DNA of 44,616 bases from Streptosporangiaceae bacterium (lineage in GTDB: Bacteria > Actinomycetota > Actinomycetes > Streptosporangiales > Streptosporangiaceae), in contig JAFAZE010000020.1 of the NCBI GenBank assembly GCA_019239975.1, positions 1-44,616 on the forward strand, in the 5' to 3' direction. Under the pieces are notes generated by a model. It saw only the letters and a program-made list of their open reading frames with translations, was not told where the DNA came from and searched no databases. A program made the translations under genes and the position numbers. This document shows, one piece after another, positions 11,347-20,813 of this stretch; within the stretch, counting starts at the first letter, position 1; each line of letters starts with the position of its first letter.

Positions 11347-12108
11347 GTGAGTTCCCGCGGCCGGGTGGTACCCGCCGCGGCGGAGCGGCACCGGAGGCAC
11401 GCCATTCACCGCCTGGTCCTGTGGAACATCGACCTGACCCTGGTTGACGTGGGAAAGGTGGCGCGAGCGGCGTACGCGGAGGCGTTCCGCAAGGTGACCG
11501 GGCGGCCGCTGGTGCAGCTGCCGCAGATGGCCGGGCGCACCGAGCCGGAGATCTTCTTCGACGCGCTCGCGCTGAACGGCGGCGACCTGCGCGACGCCGG
11601 GGAGTCCGAACGGCTGCTGGCGCCGTTCACCGCGGAGCTGGCCACCTCGCTCGCGGCACGCCGCGACCTGCTGCGCACCGAGAGTCGGCTGCTGCCCGGC
11701 GCGGCCGCGTGCCTGGCGGCCGTGGCGCGGCTCGACGGCGTGACCCAGTCGGTGCTCACCGGATCGAGCAGGCCGAACGCGATCCTGAAACTCCGCACGT
11801 TCGGCCTGGACCGCTTCGTCGACTTCACCGTCGGCGGATACGGCTCGGAGGCCTACCCGAAGGGCACCCTGGTCCGCGTGGCCCGCCAGCGCGCCGAGGA
11901 GAAGTACGGCGTGAGCTACGCCGACACCGCCACCCTCTACGTCGCGGACTCGCCGCGGGATGTCGTCGCGGCCAGGTACGGCGGCGCCAGGTCGGTCGCC
12001 GTGGCCAGCGGCCGCGCGAGCGGTGCCGAGCTGCGCGAGGCGGGCGCCGACGCGGTCCTCCCCGACCTCACCGACACCCCCCGCCTCATCACCCTCATCA
12101 CCACCTGA
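11347..12108 (+). CDS. HAD-superfamily protein with Asn in place of the nucleophile Asp
   Basis: A haloacid-dehalogenase-like fold of the phosphoglycolate-phosphatase/beta-phosphoglucomutase type. Motif I reads LVLWNIDLTLVD where the canonical form is DxDxT, so the first, nucleophilic aspartate is asparagine (codon AAC); the second aspartate is kept. Motif II is VLTGSS, motif III is around K in AYPKGTLV, and motif IV is LYVADSPRDVVAA. Without the nucleophile it may be inactive, a binding protein, or need deamidation. The start is uncertain. GTG 11347 is used here. The strongest ribosome site, GGAGG at 11393-11397, instead points to an ATT codon at 11404, just before LVLWN. It lies 122 bases after the dehydrogenase. 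Confidence 0.72.
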   Translation: MSSRGRVVPAAAERHRRHAIHRLVLWNIDLTLVDVGKVARAAYAEAFRKVTGRPLVQLPQMAGRTEPEIFFDALALNGGDLRDAGESERLLAPFTAELATSLAARRDLLRTESRLLPGAAACLAAVARLDGVTQSVLTGSSRPNAILKLRTFGLDRFVDFTVGGYGSEAYPKGTLVRVARQRAEEKYGVSYADTATLYVADSPRDVVAARYGGARSVAVASGRASGAELREAGADAVLPDLTDTPRLITLITT

Positions 12109-12190
12109 CCCCGCTTCCGGCGCGGTGATCCTGGGAACAGGGGAGATGATCGCGTTGCGCGAGGTCCCGGGATGGGCCGATGCTGTGTGC

Positions 12191-14344
12191 ATGACAGCGA
12201 ACGACGCCAGCAAGATGACCGGTGCGGGCGACGCGGCGGCGTCCGGAGGTGCCGGGGCGCCGCTGGGGGAGCGGGGCTACGGCGCGACGCTGTGGGAACC
12301 GGACGGCAAGACGGTCAAGAACGCCCGGATCACCCGGTACATGCGCTGGCTGGCCGCGGGCCGCGGCCTGCAGCTCGACGGCTACCAGGAGCTGTGGGAC
12401 TGGTCGGTGTCGGCGCCCGGCGAGTTCTGGGAAACGATGTGGGAGTACTTCGAGGTGCTGGGCGACCGCGGCGACGGCCCGGCGCTGGCCGGCGACACGA
12501 TGCCCGGCGTGCGCTGGTTCCCGGGCGCGACGCTCAATTACGCTCGCAACGCGCTGAGGACCGCGTGGACCGATCCCGGCCGCACCGCCGTTGTTTATGT
12601 TTCTGAACGTGGCGGCGAACACCCTCCGGACGCCGAGGACGGAAGCCGGGGGAAGGCCGCCGGGCGTGGTGGCTCCCTCAGCTACGCCGAGCTCGCCGCG
12701 GAGGTGGCCCGCGTGGCCGCCGGGCTGCGCGCGCTCGGCGTCCGGCGCGGAGACCGTGTGGCGGCGCTGCTGCCGAACGTGCCCGAGACCGTGGTCGCGC
12801 TGCTCGCGACCGCGAGCATCGGCGCGATCTGGTCGTCGTGCTCGCCGGATTTCGGCGCCCGGAGCGTGCTCGACAGGTTCGCGCAGATCGAGCCGTCGGT
12901 GCTCATCGCCGCCGACGGCTACCGCTACGCGGGAAAGGAATACCCGCGCGGCGACGTGGTGCGCGACATCACGGCGGCGCTGCCCAGCCTGTCCGCCGTG
13001 GTCACGGTGAGCCTGCTCGGCCGCGATCGGGCGCCGGACGGCCTGCGCGGGCGGGTCACGGCGGTTGGCTGGGCCGAGCTCGGCGGCGGATCCCTGGCCG
13101 GCGCCACGGGCCGGGGCTCGCCGGGCGGCGAGGCGGGGACGGGCCGCGACTGGCCGGAGTTCGAGGAGGTGCCGTTCGAGCATCCGCTGTGGGTCGTCTA
13201 CTCGTCGGGGACCACGGGCCTGCCCAAGCCGATCGTGCACGGCCACGGCGGCATCGTGCTGGAGCACCTGAAGGCGCTGTCGCTCCACCTGGACCTGCGC
13301 CCCGGCGACATCTTCACCTGGTACACGACGACCGGCTGGATGATGTGGAACTTCCTCGCCGGCGGCCTGCTCGCGGGCTCGACGATCGTGCTCTACGACG
13401 GAAGCGCCACCTACCCGGACACCGGCGCGCTGTGGGAGCTGGCGGCGGACACCCACATCAGCTACCTCGGCGTCGGCGCGCCGTACCTGCTCGCCTGCAT
13501 GAAGGCCGGTGTCCGGCCACGCGCCGGCCTGCCCGCGCTGCGCGGCATCGGGTCCACCGGTTCGCCGCTGCCCCCCGAGGCGTTCGGCTGGGTGTACGAG
13601 AACGTCAAGAGCGACCTGCTGCTCGGGTCGTTCTCCGGTGGCACGGACCTGTGCACCGGGTTCGTCGGCCCCACCCCGTTGCTGCCCGTGCGGGCCGGGG
13701 TGATCTCCGGCCGCTGCCTCGGCGCCAGGGTGGAGGCCTACGACGCCGACGGCAAGCCCGTCACCGGGCAGGTCGGCGAGCTGGTGATCACCGAGCCGAT
13801 GCCCTCGATGCCGGTCGGTTTCTGGAACGACCCGGACGGCGAGCGGTACCGGGAGAGCTACTTCTCCGAGTTCCCGCGCGTGTGGCGGCACGGTGACTGG
13901 ATCGAGTTCCTTCCGGACGGCGGCTGCGTCATCTTCGGCCGTTCCGACGCCACGCTCAACCGCGGCGGCGTGCGGATGGGGACCAGCGAGTTCTACCGCG
14001 TGGTCGAGGCGTTTCCCGAGATCAGCGACAGCCTGGTGGTGGACACCGGCCGCCTGGGCGCGGAGGGGCGGCTGATCCTGTACGTGGTGCCCGCCGCGGG
14101 CCGTGCCCTGGACGACGACCTCGCGAACCGGATCCGCGCCGCGCTCAGGAAGCAGCTGTCGCCCCGGCACGTACCCAACGAGATCCATCAGGTGCCCGGG
14201 GTTCCCCGGACCCTGTCTGGCAAGAAACTGGAGATCCCGGTGCGGAAGATTCTGCTCGGCACCCCCGTGGCGCAGGCCGCCGATCCCAGCGCGCTTGCCA
14301 ACCCGGAGGTGCTCGGCCATTTCACCCCCGGTTCCGGCCCGTGA
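12191..14344 (+). CDS. Acetoacetyl-CoA synthetase
   Basis: ANL-superfamily enzyme activating acetoacetate to acetoacetyl-CoA with ATP and CoA. The N-terminus carries the acetyl/acetoacetyl-CoA synthetase cap (LDGYQELWDWSVSAPGEFW). The AMP-binding P-loop is VVYSSGTTGLPKPIVHG, followed by TGWMMWNFL, which separates acetoacetyl- from acetyl-CoA synthetases. Downstream are GSFSGGTDLCTGF, HGDWIEF and the hinge aspartate in GRSDATLNRGGVRMG. The catalytic lysine lies in RTLSGKKLEIPVR. At about 717 residues it is slightly long, from a Gly/Arg/Glu-rich insertion near residue 150. ATG 12191 is the chosen start. ATG 12147, or TTG 12156 after AGGGGAG, are in-frame alternatives. Confidence 0.9.
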   Translation: MTANDASKMTGAGDAAASGGAGAPLGERGYGATLWEPDGKTVKNARITRYMRWLAAGRGLQLDGYQELWDWSVSAPGEFWETMWEYFEVLGDRGDGPALAGDTMPGVRWFPGATLNYARNALRTAWTDPGRTAVVYVSERGGEHPPDAEDGSRGKAAGRGGSLSYAELAAEVARVAAGLRALGVRRGDRVAALLPNVPETVVALLATASIGAIWSSCSPDFGARSVLDRFAQIEPSVLIAADGYRYAGKEYPRGDVVRDITAALPSLSAVVTVSLLGRDRAPDGLRGRVTAVGWAELGGGSLAGATGRGSPGGEAGTGRDWPEFEEVPFEHPLWVVYSSGTTGLPKPIVHGHGGIVLEHLKALSLHLDLRPGDIFTWYTTTGWMMWNFLAGGLLAGSTIVLYDGSATYPDTGALWELAADTHISYLGVGAPYLLACMKAGVRPRAGLPALRGIGSTGSPLPPEAFGWVYENVKSDLLLGSFSGGTDLCTGFVGPTPLLPVRAGVISGRCLGARVEAYDADGKPVTGQVGELVITEPMPSMPVGFWNDPDGERYRESYFSEFPRVWRHGDWIEFLPDGGCVIFGRSDATLNRGGVRMGTSEFYRVVEAFPEISDSLVVDTGRLGAEGRLILYVVPAAGRALDDDLANRIRAALRKQLSPRHVPNEIHQVPGVPRTLSGKKLEIPVRKILLGTPVAQAADPSALANPEVLGHFTPGSGP

Positions 14345-14553
14345 AAGTCCCTCCGCGGGAGTCCTAGGCTGTAATCGGGGCAGGGAATCACCCGTGAAAG
14401 AGCAGTGGCCAGGGTTCGTGACAGGACGTAATCAGAAGGTCACTTCACTGCGGCGCGGCCGCCGCGATGACGCAGGCTGCCGCGGGAATCACGGTCGGCA
14501 GGCACTGCTGACGGCAGGCAATCGCCGGTGTGGACACGAAGGGGTGGACAGCG

Positions 14554-17500
14554 ATGCCGGAGAACGCGGACGAGGCCAGGGGAACGCTGCTGGCCAGGGC
14601 GGCGACGGCCTGGGCCGGCGGGCGTGGCGCGGACGGGGCGGACGGGGCGGACGCGCACGGCGGGCCGCCCGGTGACGCCGCCAGGGCGGTCGGTGACATC
14701 CCGGGCTTTCTCGGCGCCTACTACCGGCACGTAGCCGTGGAGGACCTGGTCCCGGCGGGGCCGGGCAAGGTGGCCGCGGTGGCGGCGTGGCACGCGGCTC
14801 TCGGCGCGCGCCGGCCTCAGGGCCGTGCCCTGGTGCAGGTGCGGGACGCGCATGGCGCGGCGCTGAGCGGCGCCGGGATCGTCGTGGACATCGTCACCGA
14901 CGACATGCCCTACCTGGTCGACTCGGTGACCATGGAACTCAACAGGCACGTCGCCGACATCGAGCTGATCGTGCACCCGCTGCTGCGCGCGCGGCGCGAC
15001 GTTACCGGCGTGCTGTACGGCACCGGCGCGGCAGGTGGCGAGCTCGGATCCGACGCGCTGACCGAGTCCTGGATCCACGTGGAGCTCGCCCGGCTCGGCA
15101 ACCGGGTGAGCCAGCAGCAGCTCGCGGCGGACCTGCGGCGCATACTCGACGACGTGCGGGTCGCGATGGAGGACCAGCTGCGCATGCGGTCGGCGGCCCT
15201 CGATCTCGTGGGCGTGCTGCATGGCGACGCCACGCACGGGGGTTCCGGGCCCGCCGCGGCCGAGGCCGGTGAGCTGCTCGCGTGGGTGGCGGCCGGGCAC
15301 TTCACGTTCCTCGGTTACCGGGAGTACAGCGCGACACGCGACGGAACGGGTGTGGCGCTGCGCCCGATCGCCGGGACCGGCCTCGGGATCCTGCGCCATG
15401 ACCGGGACACCACCACCGACTCGTTCGCGGCGCTTCCGCCCAGCGCCCAGGAGGCCAGCACCGAGCAGCTCAGTCCGCTGGCCGGCTTGCGCCAATCGCG
15501 CGATCCGACACGGCTGGTGCTCGCCAAGGCCAACACGCGGTCCACCGTGTACCGGCCCAACTACCTGGACTACGTCGCGGTCGAGAGGGTCGGCGCCGAC
15601 GGCGGTGTCACCGGGGAGTACCGGTTCCTCGGCCTGTACACGCAGGCGGCGTACACCGAGAGCATCACCCGGATTCCGGTGCTGCGGCACAAGCTCGCCC
15701 AGGTGCTCGCCGCGGCGGCGCTGCCCGCGGACAGCCACGACGGCAAGGACCTCCTGGAGATCCTGGAGGGCTACCCCCGCGAGGAGCTGTTCGAGATCTC
15801 CCCGGAGCAGCTGACCCCGATCGCGCTGGGTGTCCTGCGGCTTCGGGAGCGCAAGCAGGTCCGGCTGTTCCTGCGGCCCGACGCGTACGGCCGGTACATG
15901 TCGTGCCTGGTCTACCTGCCCCGCGACCGGTACACGACCCAGATCAGGCTGCGCGCCCAGGAGATCCTGCGGGAGGCGCTGCACGGCGTGTCGGTGGACT
16001 ACAGCGCGATGGTGAGCAACTCGGCGCTGGCCCGGCTGCACGTCGTGGTGCGCGGCGAGCGCGGGCGCCCGCTTCCCGAGGTGGACGCCGCCGCGCTGGA
16101 GCGGGAGATCGCCGCCGCGGTCCGCTCCTGGGACGAGGACCTCGCCGCGGAGGCCGCCCGCCGCCTCGGCGACGAGCGGGCCGCGAAGCTGCTGGATGTC
16201 TGCTGCACCGGGATCCCGGAGACGTACAAGGCGGACGTGCCGGCGCCGGCCGCGGTCGATGACCTCGGCCGGATCCTCGGCCTCCGCGAGTCCGGAGAGC
16301 CGTTCGCGGTGCGCCTGAACCAAGGGCCGGACGAGCAGTGGCGCCTGCGCGTCTACCGCGCGTCGTCCCCGATCACACTGTCCGACGTGCTGCCGCAGCT
16401 ACAGCACATGGGCCTTGAAGTGGTGGACGAGCATCCCTACGAGTTCACCGGGACGCTGGCCGGAGGGCCGTTCTGGATCTACGACTTCGGCCTGCGCCGC
16501 GGGCAGGACTCCGCCGCGCGGCGCCAGGCGGCGGAGCGCGGTGGCCGCGGCGACGCTCCCCGGCACGCCCTGTTCGAGGAGGCGCTGGGCGCCCTCTGGC
16601 AGGAGCGGACCGAGGATGACGGGTTCAGCGCGCTGGTTCTGGACGCCGGGCTGACCTGGCGCGAAGTCGTGCTGCTCCGCGCGTACGCCCGGTACCTGCG
16701 CCAGGCCGGGGTCCGGTTCAGCCAGGACTACCTGCAGCGTGTGCTGCGCTCGAACGCGTCGATCACCCGCCTGCTGGTCCGGCTGTTCGAGTCGCGGTTC
16801 GACCCGGCCAGGCAGGCGGCGGAGACCGAGCGCAGCGACGCGATAGCCGAGGAGATCCGCGGCGCGCTCGACGAGGTGGTCAGCCTGGACCACGACCGCA
16901 TCCTGCGGGCGTACCTGGCGCTGATCGAGGCGACGCTGCGCACGAACTACTTCCAGCACGCCTCGCGTGGTGGCGGTGACGGCCCGGCGCCGTACCTCGT
17001 GCTCAAGCTCGACCCCGGGAAGGTGCCCAGCCTGCCCGCGCCGCGGCCGCTCTTCGAGATCTTCGTGTACTCGCCCCGGCTGGAGGCGGTGCACCTGCGG
17101 TTCGGCCGGGTGGCCCGCGGCGGCCTGCGGTGGTCGGACCGGCTGGAGGACTTCCGCACCGAGGTGCTCGGCCTGGTGAAGGCGCAGGAGGTGAAGAACT
17201 CGGTCATCGTGCCGTCCGGCGCCAAGGGCGGCTTCGTCTGCAAGCAGCTCCCCGACCCGGCGTCGCCGTCCGGCCGGGAGGCCTACCAGGCCGAGGTGCT
17301 GGCCTGCTACCGGATGTTCATCAGCGCCATGCTGGACATCACCGACAACATCGCCGGGGACCGCGTGGTGCCGCCGCCGGACGTGGTCAGGCGCGACGAC
17401 GACGACCCTTACCTTGTGGTGGCCGCCGACAAGGGCACGGCGACGTTCTCCGACGCCGCCAACGAGATCGCGGCGCGCTACGGCTTCTGGCTGGGCGACG

Positions 17501-19623
17501 CCTTCGCCTCGGGCGGCTCCGAGGGCTACGACCACAAGAGGATGGGCATCACCGCGCGCGGCGGATGGGAGTCGGTCAGGTGGCACTTCGCCACGCTGGG
17601 GCGGAACGTGGACACCGACGACTTCACGGTCGCGGGCATCGGCGACATGTCCGGCGACGTGTTCGGCAACGGGATGCTGCTGTCCAGGCACATCAAGCTG
17701 GTCGCGGCCTTCGACCACCGGCACGTGTTCGTCGACCCGGACCCGGACCCCGCGGCCAGCTTCGCCGAGCGGGAGCGGCTGTTCGCGATGGCCCGGTCGT
17801 CGTGGGCGGACTACGACCCCAAGCTGATCTCGCCGGGCGGCGGGGTGTGGCCGCGGAGCGTGAAGTCCGTCCCGGTGTCGCCACAGGCCCGGGCGGTGCT
17901 CGGCATCGACGCGGGTGTGCTGGCGCTGTCACCCGACGAGCTCATCTCCGCCATCCTGGCGGCGCCGGCCGACCTGCTGTGGAACGGCGGGATCGGCACA
18001 TACGTCAAGGCCAGCGGCCAGACGCACGCCGACGCCGGCGACAGGTCCAACGACGCGGTGCGGATCGACGCGCCGAGGCTGCGGGCGAAGGTGGTCGCCG
18101 AGGGCGGAAACCTGGGGCTGACGCAGGCGGCGCGCGTCGAGTACGCGCTCGGCGGCGGCCTGGTCAACACCGACTTCATCGACAACTCCGCGGGCGTGGA
18201 CACCTCCGACCACGAGGTCAACATCAAGATCCTGCTCGAGGACGCGATAGCGGCGGGCGAGATCCGCCGCGCCGACCGGGCCGGCCTGCTGCAGGAGATG
18301 ACCGACGAGGTGGCCTCCCTGGTGCTCAGGCACAACTACGGCCAGAACCTCGCGCTGGCCACCGGCCGCGCCCAGGTGCCGCAGATGCTTCAGGTGCATG
18401 CGCGATACCTGCGGAAGCTGGTGCGGGACAAGCGCCTGTCCCGTGAGCAGGACGTGCTCCCCGGGGAGAAGGAGATCGCGGAACGGCGGTCGTCGGGCAC
18501 CGGCCTGACCACACCCGAGCTCGCGCTGCTGCTCGCGCACACCAAGATCGCGGCGGGGCAGGACGTGCTGGCATCCGGGCTGCCGGACGACCCGTACCTG
18601 CAGCGGGCGCTGACCGAGTACTTCCCGGCCCCGCTGCGCGCGCGGCTGCCCGGCCGGATGAGCGCGCACCCGCTGCGCCGGGAGATCATCAGCACCACGG
18701 TGGTCAACGAGATGGTGGACACGGGCGGCACCACGTTCCTGTTCCGGCTCAACGAGGAGACCGGCGCCTCCGTGCCGGACATCACCCGCGCCTGGCTGGT
18801 CGCCCGCGAGGTGTTCGGCATGAACGACTTCTGGCGGGAGGCCGAGAACCTCGCCGGGCTGGTGGATGTCGGCACCCAGATATCCCTGGTGCTGGAGGGG
18901 CGCAAACTGATGGAGCGGGCATGCCGGTGGCTGCTGCTGAACCGCCGGCCGCCCTTCGACATCCGCGCCACCGTGAGCTTCCTCGACGAGGGCGTACGCA
19001 CCGTTCGTACGGCTATCCCCAAACTCCTCACCGGCCGCGACCTCGCCGGCTTCGAGGAGCGGCGGGACGCGTTCGCGGGGCGCGGGGTGCCGGCGGACCT
19101 CGCGGATCAGGTGGCCGCGATGGTGCCGAGCTACTCGGCGTTCGACATCGTGCAGAGCGCGGCCGGTGCCCGGCGCGGCGTCGAGGAGACCGCCGGGGTG
19201 TACTTCGCGCTGGCGGACCGGCTGCAGATCTCCCGGCTCCGCGACCGGATCGTCGCGCTGCCCCGCGAAGACCGGTGGTCTTCCATGGCCCGCTCGGCGC
19301 TGCGCGACGACCTGTACGCCGCGCACGCCGCGCTCACCCGTGACGTCCTCGGCGTGAGCGTCCCCGGCGACCCCGCCGGGTCCGCCGGATCCGCCGGGGA
19401 CGCCCCGGGCGGCGGCGGAGAGCGGCCCGCGCCCGAGGACCGGCTGGCCCTGTGGGCGGACCGGAACGCGGCCGCCGTCAGCCGCGCGACCCAGACCCTC
19501 GGGGAGATCTGGGAGAGCGAGCGGTTCACGTTCACCACGATGTCCGTGGCATCCCGCGCCATCCGCTCCCTGGCCGAAGCGAGCTCCCTCCCCCAGGAGG
19601 CCCAGGCCCAGCCTCCCGGGTAA
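14554..19623 (+). CDS. gdh: Large NAD-dependent glutamate dehydrogenase (GDH-180 class)
   Basis: A ~1689-residue catabolic enzyme converting glutamate to 2-oxoglutarate, ammonia and NADH. Size and motifs fit the giant Streptomyces clavuligerus-type class. The ~700-residue N-terminal regulatory region includes LVDSVTMELNRH, HFTFLGYREY and RFLGLYT. The catalytic core has HLRFGRVARGGLRWSDRLED, VIVPSGAKGGFVCKQLP, DKGTATFSDAAN, GSEGYDHKRMGITARG and VVAEGGNLGLTQAAR. A long helical C-terminal domain follows. ATG 14554 is preferred over GTG 14530 because AAGGGG lies 9 bases before it. The stop at 19621-19623 lies within a 36-bp tandem repeat, giving the end AQAQPPG. Convergent with a lipoprotein gene. 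Confidence 0.95.
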   Translation: MPENADEARGTLLARAATAWAGGRGADGADGADAHGGPPGDAARAVGDIPGFLGAYYRHVAVEDLVPAGPGKVAAVAAWHAALGARRPQGRALVQVRDAHGAALSGAGIVVDIVTDDMPYLVDSVTMELNRHVADIELIVHPLLRARRDVTGVLYGTGAAGGELGSDALTESWIHVELARLGNRVSQQQLAADLRRILDDVRVAMEDQLRMRSAALDLVGVLHGDATHGGSGPAAAEAGELLAWVAAGHFTFLGYREYSATRDGTGVALRPIAGTGLGILRHDRDTTTDSFAALPPSAQEASTEQLSPLAGLRQSRDPTRLVLAKANTRSTVYRPNYLDYVAVERVGADGGVTGEYRFLGLYTQAAYTESITRIPVLRHKLAQVLAAAALPADSHDGKDLLEILEGYPREELFEISPEQLTPIALGVLRLRERKQVRLFLRPDAYGRYMSCLVYLPRDRYTTQIRLRAQEILREALHGVSVDYSAMVSNSALARLHVVVRGERGRPLPEVDAAALEREIAAAVRSWDEDLAAEAARRLGDERAAKLLDVCCTGIPETYKADVPAPAAVDDLGRILGLRESGEPFAVRLNQGPDEQWRLRVYRASSPITLSDVLPQLQHMGLEVVDEHPYEFTGTLAGGPFWIYDFGLRRGQDSAARRQAAERGGRGDAPRHALFEEALGALWQERTEDDGFSALVLDAGLTWREVVLLRAYARYLRQAGVRFSQDYLQRVLRSNASITRLLVRLFESRFDPARQAAETERSDAIAEEIRGALDEVVSLDHDRILRAYLALIEATLRTNYFQHASRGGGDGPAPYLVLKLDPGKVPSLPAPRPLFEIFVYSPRLEAVHLRFGRVARGGLRWSDRLEDFRTEVLGLVKAQEVKNSVIVPSGAKGGFVCKQLPDPASPSGREAYQAEVLACYRMFISAMLDITDNIAGDRVVPPPDVVRRDDDDPYLVVAADKGTATFSDAANEIAARYGFWLGDAFASGGSEGYDHKRMGITARGGWESVRWHFATLGRNVDTDDFTVAGIGDMSGDVFGNGMLLSRHIKLVAAFDHRHVFVDPDPDPAASFAERERLFAMARSSWADYDPKLISPGGGVWPRSVKSVPVSPQARAVLGIDAGVLALSPDELISAILAAPADLLWNGGIGTYVKASGQTHADAGDRSNDAVRIDAPRLRAKVVAEGGNLGLTQAARVEYALGGGLVNTDFIDNSAGVDTSDHEVNIKILLEDAIAAGEIRRADRAGLLQEMTDEVASLVLRHNYGQNLALATGRAQVPQMLQVHARYLRKLVRDKRLSREQDVLPGEKEIAERRSSGTGLTTPELALLLAHTKIAAGQDVLASGLPDDPYLQRALTEYFPAPLRARLPGRMSAHPLRREIISTTVVNEMVDTGGTTFLFRLNEETGASVPDITRAWLVAREVFGMNDFWREAENLAGLVDVGTQISLVLEGRKLMERACRWLLLNRRPPFDIRATVSFLDEGVRTVRTAIPKLLTGRDLAGFEERRDAFAGRGVPADLADQVAAMVPSYSAFDIVQSAAGARRGVEETAGVYFALADRLQISRLRDRIVALPREDRWSSMARSALRDDLYAAHAALTRDVLGVSVPGDPAGSAGSAGDAPGGGGERPAPEDRLALWADRNAAAVSRATQTLGEIWESERFTFTTMSVASRAIRSLAEASSLPQEAQAQPPG

Positions 19624-19747
19624 CCCGCCGCCGAAGCCGAGGCCTGGCCCCCCGGGTAACCCGCCGCCGAAGCCGGGGCCTGGCCTCCCGGGTAACCCGC
19701 CGCCGAAGCCGAGGCCTGGCCTCCCGGGTAACCCGCCGCCGAAGCCG
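19604..19747. repeat. 36-bp tandem repeat across the gdh / lipoprotein junction
   Basis: Three full 36-base units (19619-19654, 19655-19690, 19691-19726) begin GGTAACCCGCCGCCGAAGCC. A 21-base partial unit (19727-19747) follows, and a degenerate partial unit (about 19604-19618) precedes them. Units differ by 1-2 bases. The first TAA is the gdh stop codon. On the minus strand the array reads as a 12-residue repeat, [12 protein letters not shown], in the lipoprotein frame. Unit length is a multiple of three, so copy-number change keeps frame. Confidence 0.92.
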
Positions 19748-20745
19748 ATCACCTGGATGCGCTGGTTCCGGGCGGCGGCCGGGGGGTCGGTCGCGGCGAA
19801 CTGGAGGGTCAGCCGGGCGGTGGTGGTTTTCAGGTACATCGCGTAGAGCACCAGCGCGCCGCCGCCGGAGGTGCGCAGCGCGAGCTGGGCGAACCCGGCG
19901 CCCTGCAGCTGCCACTGGTAGCCGCCGCGCGCCGTGGCCTGCCCGGCCTGCGCGGCGTTTGCCGCGTGCATGCCGGTGGTCAGCGGCCCGGCCGCGACGA
20001 CCCGTGCGGCCGGGCTGGCCGGCCCGTCGTCCACCACCGCGGCCTGCAGCGGGCCGACCACGTCCGGCGGGGTGAGCAGGGTGCCGTCGTCGGCGGGGAG
20101 CGCCGTCGCGTAACCGGCGCCGTCGCGCTCGATCGCCGGCGGCGGCGCTCCCGGCTGGAGCTGGGCGGTGCCGGCCAGCCGCCAGGGCCCGGCCGCGGCC
20201 GGGCGCTCGAAGGCCAGAAGTGCCCGGCCGCTCGCGGCCACCGGCAGGCCCGCCAGCGTTCGCGGGCTCGTGCCGGGCTGTGCCATGCTCTGCGGGACCG
20301 CCACCGCGAACCACTCCGGGAACCCGGTCAGGCGCGGCACGTACAAGACCGGGGTGCCGTACCGGTAGCGGGCCGGGCGGCCGCCGCCGCGGCGCGCGAT
20401 CGCGTACTGGGCCTTCACCTGTGCCCACTGCGGGCCCGCGGCGACCGACAGTGCCAGCGCCTCGTCGCCGGCGGCGGCCGCCCCGTCGCTGACGCGGACG
20501 TAGGAGGCGAAGACCTGCCTGGCGGCGGCGACCGTCACGGCGGGGCTCGCCGTGGCAGGCGGTGCGGCCGGCGGGGCGCACCCCTGAACCAGGGCCGCGG
20601 CCGCGATGGCGAGCGCCGGGCCGGTGATCATCGCGGCCCGGGCCCCGCGGGTAGCGCCGCGCGCCTTCTCCGCTCCCGGGGGGCGCCCGCTCCCGGTCCC
20701 CTCTGGCCCATCCCCCTTGGCTGCGCCGTGCGTACCATCTGCCAC
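19619..20745 (-). CDS. Putative lipoprotein of unknown function, no in-frame stop before gdh
   Basis: The N-terminus has a charged leader (about 38 residues), a hydrophobic segment and lipobox ALVQGC, then a secreted domain of about 280 residues with [21 protein letters not shown] and [16 protein letters not shown], which I do not recognise. Codon bias and domain structure look real to about 19748. There the frame enters the 36-bp repeat ([12 protein letters not shown] units) and then stays open antisense through gdh to 17929, with no stop for about 1.7 kb. The end is given at the repeat because the antisense part looks like read-through of GC-rich DNA. Start GTG 20745 lies 8 bases after TATCCT (20754-20759) and may be leaderless; ATG 20631 is an alternative closer to the signal. 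Confidence 0.6.
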
Positions 20746-20813
20746 AGATTGGCAGGATACCGCCGGGGGCTGCGGTGTCCTCCGCCCCCCAGTCCTCGCG
20801 TAGGCTTTTCGGC

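Noticed and set aside
12098..14320. 740-codon frame antisense to acetoacetyl-CoA synthetase
   Set aside because: No recognisable domain and full overlap with a well-supported enzyme gene.
14440..17724. Two long open frames antisense to the glutamate dehydrogenase gene (14440-16323 and 16399-17724)
   Set aside because: Low-complexity His/Arg/Val products with no start signals; explained by the third-position GC of gdh.
19619..19747. 36-bp repeats as a CRISPR array
   Set aside because: Units are directly adjacent without spacers and lie in coding frames; no cas genes are present.
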